This document shows positions 15,178-24,229 of a DNA stretch of 25,738 nt, one piece after another; position 1 is the stretch's first letter, and each line of letters begins with the position of its first letter. The stretch spans positions 1 through 25,738 of the forward strand of contig JAEZCB010000284.1 in the NCBI GenBank assembly GCA_023412755.1, in the 5' to 3' direction. Source of the DNA: Bacteroidota bacterium. Lineage in GTDB: Bacteria; Bacteroidota; Bacteroidia; Flavobacteriales_F; PHOS-HE28. The notes beneath the pieces are model-generated. The model saw only the letters and a program-made list of their open reading frames with translations. It had not been told where the DNA came from and made no database searches. The translations under genes and the position numbers were made by a program.

Positions 15178-17568
15178 ATGCATATGATCGCTACCCTACG
15201 TGCCATCCTTTCCCTTTGCCTGCTGCTGCCTCTCCTTCTGCAGGCACAATACAACATCTCTTTCGTAGGGCAGCTGAGTTACCAGCAGTTACGCAACTCC
15301 GATCTGAGCAACCTGTGGGGGTACACGGATGAATTCGGGAACGAGTATGCCATTGTTGGTGCCAACGGCACATCGTCATCCAACCCGGGAGGCGTTTCCG
15401 TGGTGGACCTGAGTGATCCCACGGATCCACAGGAGATCTTCTTCGTGCCTGGGCCGCCTTCCCTCTGGCGGGAAGTGAAGGTGTGGAACGATCATGCCTA
15501 CATCACCACGGAGGCGGAGGATGGCGGCATCACAATCATAGACCTCAGCCCACTGCCACAGAGTACCGAACTCTCTTCCACGGTGTTCTTTGGCAATGGC
15601 TACACCACGTCCCATTCATTGTTCATTGATGAGAATGGCCGCCTGTTCATCTTCGGCTCATCGCGCGGAAACGGTGGTGCCATCATGTACGATCTTGTGC
15701 AGGATCCCATGCAACCGGAGGAAGTAGGTGAGTATGATCTCTGGTATGTGCACGATGGTTATGCCCGTGGTGATACGCTCTATGCAGCGCACATCTATGA
15801 TGGGTTCTTCTCGATCGTTGATGTGTCCGATCCGCAGGCACCCGTGTTGCTGGGCACACAGGTTACACCGGATGTGTTCTCCCATAATGTGTGGCTGGAC
15901 GATAGTGGGCAGCACATCTTCACCACGGACGAAAAGACGAATGCCTATGTAGGTGCGTACGATATTTCAGATCCAACGGACATCCAGTACCTGGACAAGC
16001 TGCGCAGCGACAATGGATCCGGTGCTGTTCCGCATAACACCTATTGGCGCGATCACTTCCTGATCACTTCCTATTATACCTACGGTGTCACCATTTATGA
16101 TGCCTTGCGGCCGGATAACCTGATAGAGGTGGGCCACTTCGACACGTCGCCATTTTCCGGCGGCGGATTCGATGGCGCATGGGGGGTGTATCCGTTCTTC
16201 GATTCCGAGTTGCTGATCATCTCCGATATCGAGCAGGGACTTTTCGTGTTGGACCCCACCTATGTACGTGCATGCTGGTTGGAAGGCACCGTGACCAATG
16301 CGATCACCACCGCACCTGTTCCACAGGCCACCATCACCATTCTAGGACCGGATGTGCAGGATCTCACCGCCCTGGATGGTGGCTATGCCACAGGCTACCA
16401 TGCGGCCGGTACGTACACCGTAGAGGTCTTCGCAGCAGGTTACCAGACGGCCACCGTTTCGGGCATACAACTGGTGAATGGTGAAGTGACGATACTCGAC
16501 GTTCAGCTGGTGCCGCTGTCCTCCTTTGCCTTCACTGGCCATGTTTCGGATGCTTTCACCAGTGCGCCCATCGAAGGTGCGCAGGTGGTGGTGGAGAACG
16601 ATGTGTACTGGTTCACCGCTACCACCAATGCGGATGGTGATTATACCATTCCAGCCTTGTTCGAGAACACATACGAGATCACGGTGGGCCAGTGGGGCTG
16701 GATCACCAATTGCGAGACCACGCAGGATATCACTCCTGGCAGCAACGTCTTCAATGTGCAGCTCCAGCCCGGGTATTATGATGACTTTGCGCTTGACTTC
16801 GGCTGGACCGTCACCTCTTCCGCCGTCAGTGGCGTGTGGGAACGCGGAGTTCCCCTGGGCACCAACTACATGAATGAACCCTCCAATCCTAGTGCGGACG
16901 TGCAGGACGATTGTGGTGACCAGGCCTACGTTACTGGCAACGGTGGTGGTGGTGCTGGTGATGATGATGTGGACAGTGGCTGGACCCTGCTCACATCACC
17001 CCCGTTCGATGTATCCGGTATGATTGATCCGCATATCCGTTTTCGCCGCTGGTTCTTCAATTCCGGTGGCTCCGGAGCACCCAACGATCAGCTTCGCTTC
17101 ATCCTCACCAACGGCACCGATAGTACAGTGGTGGAGTCGGTGGCGGGCTCGGGGCACAACAGCTGGCAGCAATCGGATATACGCATACTCGACCATATGC
17201 CACTTACCAGTACCATGCGCTTCCATGCGTTCGCGGTGGATATGGAGCCGGGCCATCTGGTGGAAGCGGGTCTTGATCTATTCCAGGTGGTGGAGATGGG
17301 CTCCATCGGGATCCCCGAGTCCATCACCAGAGACGGTATATTGTTATGGCCGAACCCTTCGGACGGCCTGTTCCACATTGAACTGGATCATGGTGGGGAG
17401 GCACTGGTGGAGGTGTTCGATGCGGTTGGCCGCAGGGTGATACCCGCTCTGCGCATGAATGCGGGGCCATTATCCGTGGATGCCGGCGCGATCACTCCCG
17501 GCACCTATCTGGTGCGGATCACTCCGGTGGGAGATATGCCGCGTGTAAGGAGGGTGGTGGTGCGCTGA
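15178..17568 (+). CDS. Choice-of-anchor B family protein with T9SS sorting tail
   Basis: A 796-residue secreted protein. The signal peptide (ILSLCLLLPLLLQA) ends near residue 23. Residues about 25-370 form the choice-of-anchor B domain (TIGR04312-like), an LVIVD-type beta-propeller in which phrases such as GGVSVVDLSDPTDP, GITIIDLSPLPQ, FFSIVDVSDPQAPVLLG and YVGAYDISDPTDIQYL recur. Two carboxypeptidase-regulatory-like beta domains follow (about 375-455 and 460-545; GYATGYHAAGTYTVEVFAAG, then DGDYTIPALFENTYEITVG). A jelly-roll-like module with a GNGGGGAGDDDVDSG loop spans about 550-715. The T9SS type A tail (LLWPNPSDGLFHIELD ... TYLVRITPV) closes the protein. It is probably surface-anchored; a ligand is not readable. 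Start at 15178 or the in-frame ATG at 15184. The stop lies inside a 16-base palindrome shared with the converging TPR gene. Confidence 0.86.
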   Translation: MHMIATLRAILSLCLLLPLLLQAQYNISFVGQLSYQQLRNSDLSNLWGYTDEFGNEYAIVGANGTSSSNPGGVSVVDLSDPTDPQEIFFVPGPPSLWREVKVWNDHAYITTEAEDGGITIIDLSPLPQSTELSSTVFFGNGYTTSHSLFIDENGRLFIFGSSRGNGGAIMYDLVQDPMQPEEVGEYDLWYVHDGYARGDTLYAAHIYDGFFSIVDVSDPQAPVLLGTQVTPDVFSHNVWLDDSGQHIFTTDEKTNAYVGAYDISDPTDIQYLDKLRSDNGSGAVPHNTYWRDHFLITSYYTYGVTIYDALRPDNLIEVGHFDTSPFSGGGFDGAWGVYPFFDSELLIISDIEQGLFVLDPTYVRACWLEGTVTNAITTAPVPQATITILGPDVQDLTALDGGYATGYHAAGTYTVEVFAAGYQTATVSGIQLVNGEVTILDVQLVPLSSFAFTGHVSDAFTSAPIEGAQVVVENDVYWFTATTNADGDYTIPALFENTYEITVGQWGWITNCETTQDITPGSNVFNVQLQPGYYDDFALDFGWTVTSSAVSGVWERGVPLGTNYMNEPSNPSADVQDDCGDQAYVTGNGGGGAGDDDVDSGWTLLTSPPFDVSGMIDPHIRFRRWFFNSGGSGAPNDQLRFILTNGTDSTVVESVAGSGHNSWQQSDIRILDHMPLTSTMRFHAFAVDMEPGHLVEAGLDLFQVVEMGSIGIPESITRDGILLWPNPSDGLFHIELDHGGEALVEVFDAVGRRVIPALRMNAGPLSVDAGAITPGTYLVRITPVGDMPRVRRVVVR

Positions 17569-17577
17569 TATCAGCGC
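17562..17577. terminator. Perfect 16-base palindrome spanning both convergent stop codons
   Basis: GCGCTGATATCAGCGC is exactly self-complementary and contains the plus-strand stop TGA at 17566-17568 and the minus-strand stop TGA at 17571-17573. As RNA it folds as GCGCTG-ATAT-CAGCGC. On the plus strand it is followed by TTCTTCTG, terminator-like; on the minus strand by ACCACC, less so. A compact terminator for one or both genes is the simplest reading. Confidence 0.55.
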
Positions 17578-18539
17578 TTCTTCTGTGGTGACCGGCTTGC
17601 TGCGCAATGCTCCTTCAGCAGGCTATCCACTTCTGGTATGCTCATGAGTACGCGGGCAAGCGTAAGGTCTTCACACGCTTTTTCCTGCTGGCCCTTGCGC
17701 AGGTGCAACAATGCCCGTGTGCGCAGGGCATGGGCATTGGCAGGATAAGCTTTCAGGCTGCGCTCCACATCCTGCATGGCTTCCTTGTCGCGGCCCATCT
17801 GGTAGTAGATGTATGCCCGGTTGCTCAGCGTAACAGGTTCATCCTTGTCCAGTTCCAACGCCTTTTCCACCCTCACGAGACCTTCATCCAGGCGGCCCAA
17901 CTGGATCAATTCGAACGCCCGGTTGCTCCAATGGCCAACCTCATCCGGTTCCAAAGTGGTCAAGCGTTCAAGTATCACCAGTGCATCCTCATGCCTTCCT
18001 GCCGCATCATATGAGCGGGCCAGTACCCGCATGGCTTCCAGATCCTCGATCCCGGCCTTCAAGCCATGCTCCAGATCGCTGATCGCCTCGCGCTGCATCT
18101 TGCGGTCCGCATGGCCCAGCCCTCGGATGATATGGCTCATGGCGGTGAGCTTCTCATCTTCTGAATGTTGAATGGCCCTGCCTGCGTGGTGGGTGGCCTT
18201 TGCCATGTCCTGCGCACGCAAGGCATAGAGAGAACGCAAGTAGTGCGCCTCGGCCAGTGTACTGTCCAGCTGCAATGCCCGTTCGATGTCCAGTACGAAT
18301 CGGTCGTTCCGCTCCAGCGCATAATAAGCTTTGGCACGTGCCAGATAGGTGCGGGCGCTGGGTTCCGCCTTCAATGCCTGATCGAAAAGCTCCAACGCAC
18401 GTTGGGGTTTGTTCTGGTCCAGCAGTGAATCGCCCTGCATGAGGAGCATGCCGGTATCCTGGCATATGATGGGACCCCAAATGCAGAGAAAGGCCAGCAA
18501 CAAGGCCGCCCTTGAGGATCTAACGGTTTCGTGAGGCAT
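17571..18539 (-). CDS. Secreted tetratricopeptide repeat protein
   Basis: A 322-residue protein with a signal peptide (MPHETVRSSR basic region, ALLLAFLCIWGPIICQ core) and about eight TPR units between residues 30 and 305. Clear units include GDSLLDQNKPQRALELFDQA, YLARAKAYYALERNDRFVLD, RSYDAAGRHEDALVILERL, NRAFELIQLGRLDEGLVRVE, NRAYIYYQMGRDKEAMQDVE and RTRALLHLRKGQQEKACEDL. TPR domains form protein-binding superhelices; the partner is unknown. The protein is probably periplasmic and ends in a basic tail (SRSPQKKR). The ATG at 18539 is preferred to a TTG at 18551, because that TTG lies within the -7 promoter box. It is separated by 57 bases from the end of tsaD on the same strand but appears to have its own promoter. 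Confidence 0.84.
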   Translation of the reverse strand: MPHETVRSSRAALLLAFLCIWGPIICQDTGMLLMQGDSLLDQNKPQRALELFDQALKAEPSARTYLARAKAYYALERNDRFVLDIERALQLDSTLAEAHYLRSLYALRAQDMAKATHHAGRAIQHSEDEKLTAMSHIIRGLGHADRKMQREAISDLEHGLKAGIEDLEAMRVLARSYDAAGRHEDALVILERLTTLEPDEVGHWSNRAFELIQLGRLDEGLVRVEKALELDKDEPVTLSNRAYIYYQMGRDKEAMQDVERSLKAYPANAHALRTRALLHLRKGQQEKACEDLTLARVLMSIPEVDSLLKEHCAASRSPQKKR

Positions 18540-18548
18540 ATAACGCGG

Positions 18549-18556
18549 CAAAGGTA
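18549..18556 (-). promoter_or_regulatory. -7 box of the TPR gene
   Basis: TACCTTTG on the minus strand is a full match to TAnnTTTG and identical to the ndh box. Nine bases separate it from the ATG at 18539, predicting a leader of about 6 bases. Confidence 0.55.
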
Positions 18557-18596
18557 ACCCGCCTGTTGCGGATCATGTGCCGGAAACGCGTCCCCC

Positions 18597-19625
18597 TCAG
18601 GACCTGGCCCAGGGAATGGTATCCAGCGGTGAGAAGATGCCGTGCTGATACAGGAAATGGCCTGCCATGGCGATCATGGCACCATTGTCCGTACAGTACG
18701 CCAAGGGTGGAATGGACACGTTCCAACCTTCGCGTTCACCCAAATGGCGCACCTGTTCGCGCAAGGCGGAATTCGCGCTTACCCCACCGGAGATCGCTAT
18801 GCCACCGATACCTGTGGAACGGCCGGCCTTGTGCAGCTTGCGCAACAATATGTCCATGATGCGCTGCTGAAGTGCTGCGCACAAGTGATGCAACTCCTTT
18901 TGCACAAAGTCCGCATCGCGCTGTAAGCCTTGGTGTACCAGGTTGCGGAAAGCGGTCTTCACGCCGCTGAAGCTCATATCCAGCCCGGGGATCTGTGGCA
19001 GCGGCAGCTTGAAACGTTCGGGATCCCCGCCGCGCGCGTACTTGTCAATGAGCGGTCCGCCAGGGTAGGGGAGTCCCAGGATCTTCGCGCCTTTGTCAAA
19101 ACATTCCCCCGCGGCATCGTCCAACGTGGTACCGATCACCTCCATTTCCAATGGTGCCTTCACCAATACAAGCTGGGTATGTCCACCGCTAACGGTAAGG
19201 TTCAGGAACGGGAATTCCGGCACTGGCCTGGGCTCACTGTCCTGGATGAAATGCGCCAGCACGTGCGCCTTCATATGGTCCACGGCGATCAGCGGAATGC
19301 CCAGGCCCTGGGCCAATGATCGGGCGAAGCACGTTCCCACCAGCAAGGCACCGATCAGCCCCGGTCCCTGCGTGAAGGCCACCGCGGTAAGTTCCGCTTT
19401 GCCGATCCCGGCCACCTTCAGCGCCTCATTCACCACCGGAACGATGTGTTCCTGGTGTGCGCGGCTGGCCAGTTCCGGCACCACTCCGCCCCACGCCTGG
19501 TGCACCTCCTGGCTGGCCACGATGTTGGATCGCACCACCCCATCCGCGAGCACCGCAGCGGCGGTTTCATCGCAGGAACTTTCGATCCCCAGGATCACCG
19601 TGGATGCCACTTGCTTTCCTTCCAT
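18597..19625 (-). CDS. tsaD: tRNA N6-adenosine threonylcarbamoyltransferase TsaD
   Basis: A 342-residue Kae1/TsaD/YgjD protein, the catalytic subunit that transfers threonylcarbamoyl from its AMP ester to A37 of ANN-reading tRNAs (t6A modification), together with TsaB and TsaE encoded elsewhere. Seen: the N-terminal VILGIESSCDETAAAV, the metal-binding H117-x3-H121 in VDHMKAHVLAH, the SGGHTQLVL strand, the DDAAGECFDKGAKILGLPYPGG motif, SGGVSANSALR and the C-terminal metal-binding aspartate in CTDNGAMIAMAG. The length is normal. The ATG at 19625 is used rather than a GTG four codons earlier. tsaD is divergent from tamB, an arrangement I recall as common in Bacteroidota. Confidence 0.96.
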   Translation of the reverse strand: MEGKQVASTVILGIESSCDETAAAVLADGVVRSNIVASQEVHQAWGGVVPELASRAHQEHIVPVVNEALKVAGIGKAELTAVAFTQGPGLIGALLVGTCFARSLAQGLGIPLIAVDHMKAHVLAHFIQDSEPRPVPEFPFLNLTVSGGHTQLVLVKAPLEMEVIGTTLDDAAGECFDKGAKILGLPYPGGPLIDKYARGGDPERFKLPLPQIPGLDMSFSGVKTAFRNLVHQGLQRDADFVQKELHHLCAALQQRIMDILLRKLHKAGRSTGIGGIAISGGVSANSALREQVRHLGEREGWNVSIPPLAYCTDNGAMIAMAGHFLYQHGIFSPLDTIPWARS

Positions 19626-19649
19626 GCCCTTACCCACCGATCCAACTTC

Positions 19650-19657
19650 CGAATTGA
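19650..19657 (-). promoter_or_regulatory. Weak candidate -7 box of tsaD
   Basis: TCAATTCG on the minus strand resembles TAnnTTCG with one mismatch; it would give a leader of about 21 bases before the ATG at 19625. The divergent tamB promoter lies about 50 bases away. Confidence 0.25.
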
Positions 19658-19703
19658 CAGGCCGCCGTTATCAATTATTAGCGCCAGCCTCCTTGGGCGC
19701 CGC

Positions 19704-19711
19704 TACTTTTG
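19704..19711 (+). promoter_or_regulatory. -7 box of tamB
   Basis: TACTTTTG is a full match to TAnnTTTG in the tsaD-tamB divergent region. The predicted start is near 19715, about 15 bases before the TTG start codon. No -33 TTG is visible. Confidence 0.5.
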
Positions 19712-19729
19712 GCCACTTGGGTCCGTTAA

Positions 19730-22700
19730 TTGCGAGGGGGCCGCAAAACTAATCCGCTGGGCGCAAAAGGAGTATACGGCAAGATCTTCCGTACGATCGG
19801 CTGGACCACTATCATCGTGGTCCTGCTGGTCATTGGTCTCGCTTCGGCCCTGCTGCTGCCCGGTGTACAGACCTGGGTGGCCAACCAGCTCGGCGGCCAC
19901 CTCAGCGAGCGGATCGGTGCCGAGGTGCGCATTGGCCGCGTGGCCATCAAGCCTTTCGGTCCCATCGTGCTGCGTGATGTGTTCATCGGTGATCTCCAGG
20001 GCGATACCCTCATCGCCGCCGAAGGCCTGCGGGTGCAGGGTCTGCGCGTGCGGCCGAAGAGCCACCTGCTCCAGGCATCGTCGGTGGTGTTGGAGCGTGG
20101 CCGGTTCGCACTCCACACGGCGCAGGGCGATGCGCACAGCAACCTTACCAACCTGCTGGCGCAGATCGGTAGTGGGGATACCACCACCACCAGCGATGAC
20201 TGGACCATACGCGTGGCGCGCGTGCTGATCGACGATCTGCACTTTTCGTTCTACAACGACAATGAGGACCATGCGCCATTCGGGGTGGATTTCGATCATG
20301 TGGATGTGAGGGCCAGCATCATGGGCAGGCAGTTATTCATGTTCGGTGATTCCATCGCCATGGAGATGGAGTCGCTGGCCCTGGTGGACCACAGCGGCTT
20401 CCAGTTGGATCGCCTGAGCGGTTCGGTGGCGGTACGCCCACAAGGCATCGACATCGCCAACATGCTGCTGCGCACCCCGCGGACAGAGGTCCACGGCGGA
20501 CTGCGGTTCATCACCGAAGGATGGGCGGCGTACAACTCATTCACCCAGGAGGTGATGATGCGCCTGGAGCTGGACAGCTCCCGCCTCAACTTCGGCGATA
20601 TCGCCTACTTCGCACCAGACCTGGAAGGTGTGGACCTGCCCATAGGGGTGCATGGCCGGATCCGCGGCACGGTCTCCGAACTGCGTGGCCGAAACGTCTC
20701 AATCGCTTTTGGGGAGCGCTCCTGGTTCCGTGGCAGCGCGGACCTCAGCGGTCTGCCGGACGTGCCCAACACCTTCATGCTGGTGGATGTGGATGAGCTG
20801 CGCACCGATCCAGAAGATCTGGCACTTCTTCCCATTCCCCCGTTCACCGGAAAGACAACACTGGAGATCCCTGCCGAGGTAAGGCACCTCGGGGAGATGC
20901 GCTTCAGTGGCAACTTCACCGGATTCACGCGCGCCTTCACCGCCTATGGTGTGTCCAACACAGCGTTGGGCGAACTGCGCACGGACCTATCCTACGAGCG
21001 CGACACACTCACCAATGTCTTCACCCTTTCCGGCCGGGCTGCCACGAGTTCCTTCCGGATCGGTCCGCTGCTCAAGACCTCTTCGGTGGGTCCGCTGGCG
21101 GCCAACATCCGCATGAACGGCCGGGGCACCACACTGGCCGGTATGCGCGCGGACCTCGAGGGTAATTTCCCCTTCTTCACCTTTGAAGGAAGGCGGATAA
21201 CCGGCATCACCGCGAAAGGCCGCCTGGAGCGCGATCTCTTCAATGGAAAGCTCGATGTGAACGATGAGCATCTGGTGATGCATTTCGAGGGGCTTGCCGA
21301 TATGCGCGGGCGATGGCCACAGGTGGACTTCAATGCCCAACTGCAACATCTGGACCTACGGGAACTTGGCCTGCTGCCGGAGGAGGAGTACAGCACGTTG
21401 AGCATGCTGGTGAATGCGCAGGGAAGGCTTTCTCCGGACAGCCTGCTTGGACGTTTGGAAGCACGCCAGGTCTCCTACTGCGATGAGCGGGGAGAGCATG
21501 ACCTGGGCGACATCGTGCTGCGTAGTGGCCGCACCCAAGGGCGCAACGTGCTGGAATTGGATGCCGATTTCGCCGATGCCATCGTGATCGGTGATTTCCT
21601 GCCCACACAGGTGGGCGATGCCGTCTCCAACGTCATTTTCAGCGTGTTCCCCGCCCTGCGGGATGAGACAGAGTACGTGCAGGCTGAACAGAACTTCCAT
21701 TTCGAGGTGTATACCAAGGATTCCGAGGAACTGCTCAACCTCTTCATGCCCGGACTGGAAGTGGATAGTGGTGGCGTCATACAGGGAGGTCTGGACAGCC
21801 GCTCCTTCGATCTGGACATTTCCGCGGAGCTGCCGGGGGTGCGGTTCGGCCAGCTTTATGCGCGGGAACTGGAGGTAATGGTGGACAAGACGCTGGATGT
21901 GCTGGCCTTCGGCGTGCATAGTCCGCACCAGACCTGGAAGGACAGCGTGTGGTTCTCCGGCACCCGCATCACCGGCAAGGCCTATCAGGACGAATTGGAG
22001 ATGGCCCTGGGCTGGGATGCCTCCAGCAGCGGCACCAACGGCGATATCGATCTGCTCGGTGAAGTGCGTGGCCTCCATTCCTACGCCTTCGATCTGCTGC
22101 CTTCCAAGCTCCACTTCGGCAGGGGCAACTGGGAGAACCACCGCCCGGTCCATATCGAGGTGGATTCCTCCACCGTGCGGGTGGATTCCCTCGTGCTGCA
22201 CAACCAGGATCAGCGGCTCGCCATCGATGGCACCATCAGCAGGGAACCGACCGCGGCCCTGGGCATCCTCTTCGATGATGTGCGGCTGGAGAACCTCGAT
22301 GTGTTCATCCCCAACCCGAAGCTGCGGGGCAGTGTGGATGGTACAGCCCAACTCTTCGGCCTGTACGGGGCACCGATCATAAGCAGTGATCTGCGGGTGG
22401 ATAGCGTGACCGTGGATGGGCATGTCATCGGCGATCTGCTCTTCACCGCGAGCTGGACCCAGGGAGAACGTGCCATCGCGCTCAATGGCCATGTGGATCG
22501 CGGAAATGTGAAGGCGCTGGATTTCAATGGCCGCATGATCCTGGATGAAGGCAATACCTTGGAACTGGCCCTGATCATGGACCGGTTCGATCTGCGCGTG
22601 ATCGATCCCTACATGCCCGAAGGCCTCAGCGACGTGCAAGGCCTGGTCACCGGCACCATCGATGTCACAGGCCAACTGGCCGAACCGAAGGTGAATGGAG

Positions 22701-24169
22701 AGGTGGATCTGGCGAACGCAGGGCTGCGCATAGACTACCTCAACACACTCTACACCTTCGATCACCGCGTGATCATCCGGCCGGACATGTTCGCTTTCGA
22801 TAACGTGATCGTGCGCGACGAGGAGGGCAACACCGGCAAACTCGTTGGCACCATCATCCACAACGGGCTCAAGGATTGGAACTTCAACGTATCGGGCACC
22901 ATGGACAGATTGATGGTGCTGAACACCTCGTTGGCGGATAACGAGATCTTCTATGGCCGGGCCTATGGCAGTGGCGATGTTTCGGTGAGCGGCTATGCCG
23001 GAAGCATGGAGATCGTGGTGGATGCGCGCACCGCTCCAGGCACGGACATCCATTTTCCCATCGGCGGCAGTGTGGAGGTGAGCGACATCGGCTTCATCAA
23101 CTTCCTTTCCTCCGATACCACTGAGCAGGAGCAGGTGGCCATGGACCTTACCGGAGTGTCGTTGGACATGAAGGTGGATGTGACACCCGATGCGCACTTC
23201 GAACTCATCTTCGACCCCACCGTGGGCGACATACTAAGCGGACGCGGACGCGGCAACATGGAAATGAGCGTTACACCCACGGGTCAATTCACCATGCGGG
23301 GGCAGGTGGAGATCAGTGATGGAGACTACCTCTTCACCCTGCGCAATGTGGTGAACAAGCGCTTCCAGCTGGAACCCGGCGGGCGCATAGTATGGTATGG
23401 CGATCCCTTCGATGCCAGCCTGGACCTGCATGCCACCTACCGCGTGCGCGCCCCGTTGTACGACATCATGTACGAGAAGAACGATGCCTTCCGCCGGCGT
23501 GTGCCCATCGATGTGGCGATGCACCTTCGTGATAAACTCCTGAACCCGGAGATCAACTTCGAGGTGCGCCTGCCCAGCGTGGACGAGGCCATCCGCACAC
23601 AGGTGAACACCGTGCTGAACACCGAGGATGAGGTGAACCGCCAGGTGTTCGCGCTCATTGTGCTCAACCGTTTCGTGCCACCCGCCACCCATGCCGGGCA
23701 GGATGTGCCGCGCGGTGGCAATGTGGCCGGCACCACCACCAGCGAATTGCTGAGCAACCAGGTGAGCAACTGGCTGAACCGCCTGAGCAGCGGCTTCGAT
23801 CTGGGAGTGAATTACCGCCCTGGCGACAACATAACCCAGGATGAATTGGAGGTGGCCGTGAGCACCCAACTGCTCAACGAACGCCTGCTGCTTAGCGCGA
23901 ATGCCGGCGTGGCCTACGGGCAGCAGACCACCCAGACCAACAACCAATTGATCGGTGACTTCCTGGTGGAATACCTGCTCACCGAAGATGGCAAACTACG
24001 CCTGAAGGCTTTCAGCCAGAGCAACGATCGCAACCTTACCCGCACCGATCAGGCGCTTACCACACAGGGCGCGGGCGTGGCCTACCGCGAGGAATTCCGC
24101 ACGTTGGGCGATCTCTGGCAGCGCGTGCTGAATATCTTCAGGAGCAGCGAGAAGGATAGGGAGTTTTGA
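19730..24169 (+). CDS. tamB: Translocation/assembly module TamB (DUF490 family)
   Basis: A 1479-residue AsmA-like bridge protein linking inner and outer membranes, involved in outer-membrane protein assembly and lipid transport. It has a single N-terminal membrane anchor (about residues 25-46, WTTIIVVLLVIGLASALLLP), the family-typical phrase VQTWVANQLGGHLSERIGAE just after it, a long run of beta-strand repeats (VNG, LDFNG and GTIDVTG phrases), and the C-terminal TamB domain from about residue 1080 (GRGRGNMEMSVTPTGQFTMR, then LPSVDEAIRTQVNTVLNTED and FALIVLNRFVPP). The length is usual for Bacteroidota TamB. A stop codon (TAA 19727-19729) directly precedes the TTG at 19730, and no ATG or GTG occurs before the membrane anchor, so a TTG start is likely. 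An AAAAGGAG at 19765-19772, 11 bases before an ATC codon, is noted but not used. No BamA-like tamA partner is adjacent. Confidence 0.93.
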   Translation: MRGGRKTNPLGAKGVYGKIFRTIGWTTIIVVLLVIGLASALLLPGVQTWVANQLGGHLSERIGAEVRIGRVAIKPFGPIVLRDVFIGDLQGDTLIAAEGLRVQGLRVRPKSHLLQASSVVLERGRFALHTAQGDAHSNLTNLLAQIGSGDTTTTSDDWTIRVARVLIDDLHFSFYNDNEDHAPFGVDFDHVDVRASIMGRQLFMFGDSIAMEMESLALVDHSGFQLDRLSGSVAVRPQGIDIANMLLRTPRTEVHGGLRFITEGWAAYNSFTQEVMMRLELDSSRLNFGDIAYFAPDLEGVDLPIGVHGRIRGTVSELRGRNVSIAFGERSWFRGSADLSGLPDVPNTFMLVDVDELRTDPEDLALLPIPPFTGKTTLEIPAEVRHLGEMRFSGNFTGFTRAFTAYGVSNTALGELRTDLSYERDTLTNVFTLSGRAATSSFRIGPLLKTSSVGPLAANIRMNGRGTTLAGMRADLEGNFPFFTFEGRRITGITAKGRLERDLFNGKLDVNDEHLVMHFEGLADMRGRWPQVDFNAQLQHLDLRELGLLPEEEYSTLSMLVNAQGRLSPDSLLGRLEARQVSYCDERGEHDLGDIVLRSGRTQGRNVLELDADFADAIVIGDFLPTQVGDAVSNVIFSVFPALRDETEYVQAEQNFHFEVYTKDSEELLNLFMPGLEVDSGGVIQGGLDSRSFDLDISAELPGVRFGQLYARELEVMVDKTLDVLAFGVHSPHQTWKDSVWFSGTRITGKAYQDELEMALGWDASSSGTNGDIDLLGEVRGLHSYAFDLLPSKLHFGRGNWENHRPVHIEVDSSTVRVDSLVLHNQDQRLAIDGTISREPTAALGILFDDVRLENLDVFIPNPKLRGSVDGTAQLFGLYGAPIISSDLRVDSVTVDGHVIGDLLFTASWTQGERAIALNGHVDRGNVKALDFNGRMILDEGNTLELALIMDRFDLRVIDPYMPEGLSDVQGLVTGTIDVTGQLAEPKVNGEVDLANAGLRIDYLNTLYTFDHRVIIRPDMFAFDNVIVRDEEGNTGKLVGTIIHNGLKDWNFNVSGTMDRLMVLNTSLADNEIFYGRAYGSGDVSVSGYAGSMEIVVDARTAPGTDIHFPIGGSVEVSDIGFINFLSSDTTEQEQVAMDLTGVSLDMKVDVTPDAHFELIFDPTVGDILSGRGRGNMEMSVTPTGQFTMRGQVEISDGDYLFTLRNVVNKRFQLEPGGRIVWYGDPFDASLDLHATYRVRAPLYDIMYEKNDAFRRRVPIDVAMHLRDKLLNPEINFEVRLPSVDEAIRTQVNTVLNTEDEVNRQVFALIVLNRFVPPATHAGQDVPRGGNVAGTTTSELLSNQVSNWLNRLSSGFDLGVNYRPGDNITQDELEVAVSTQLLNERLLLSANAGVAYGQQTTQTNNQLIGDFLVEYLLTEDGKLRLKAFSQSNDRNLTRTDQALTTQGAGVAYREEFRTLGDLWQRVLNIFRSSEKDREF

Positions 24170-24229
24170 TCGGGGGGTGCCGTATTCTTTGAATTATTCA
24201 ATACATTCATTTCCTAGATCTCGATCATC

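Noticed and set aside
21356..23197. A 613-codon open frame on the minus strand inside tamB
   Set aside because: It is fully antisense to a confident gene, its product is very rich in histidine and isoleucine without any domain pattern, and its openness follows from the codon bias of tamB.
24190..24200. TGAATTATTCA inverted repeat near the truncation point, considered as an insertion-sequence end or attachment site
   Set aside because: It is only 11 bases, AT-rich, without a partner copy or target duplication in the window.
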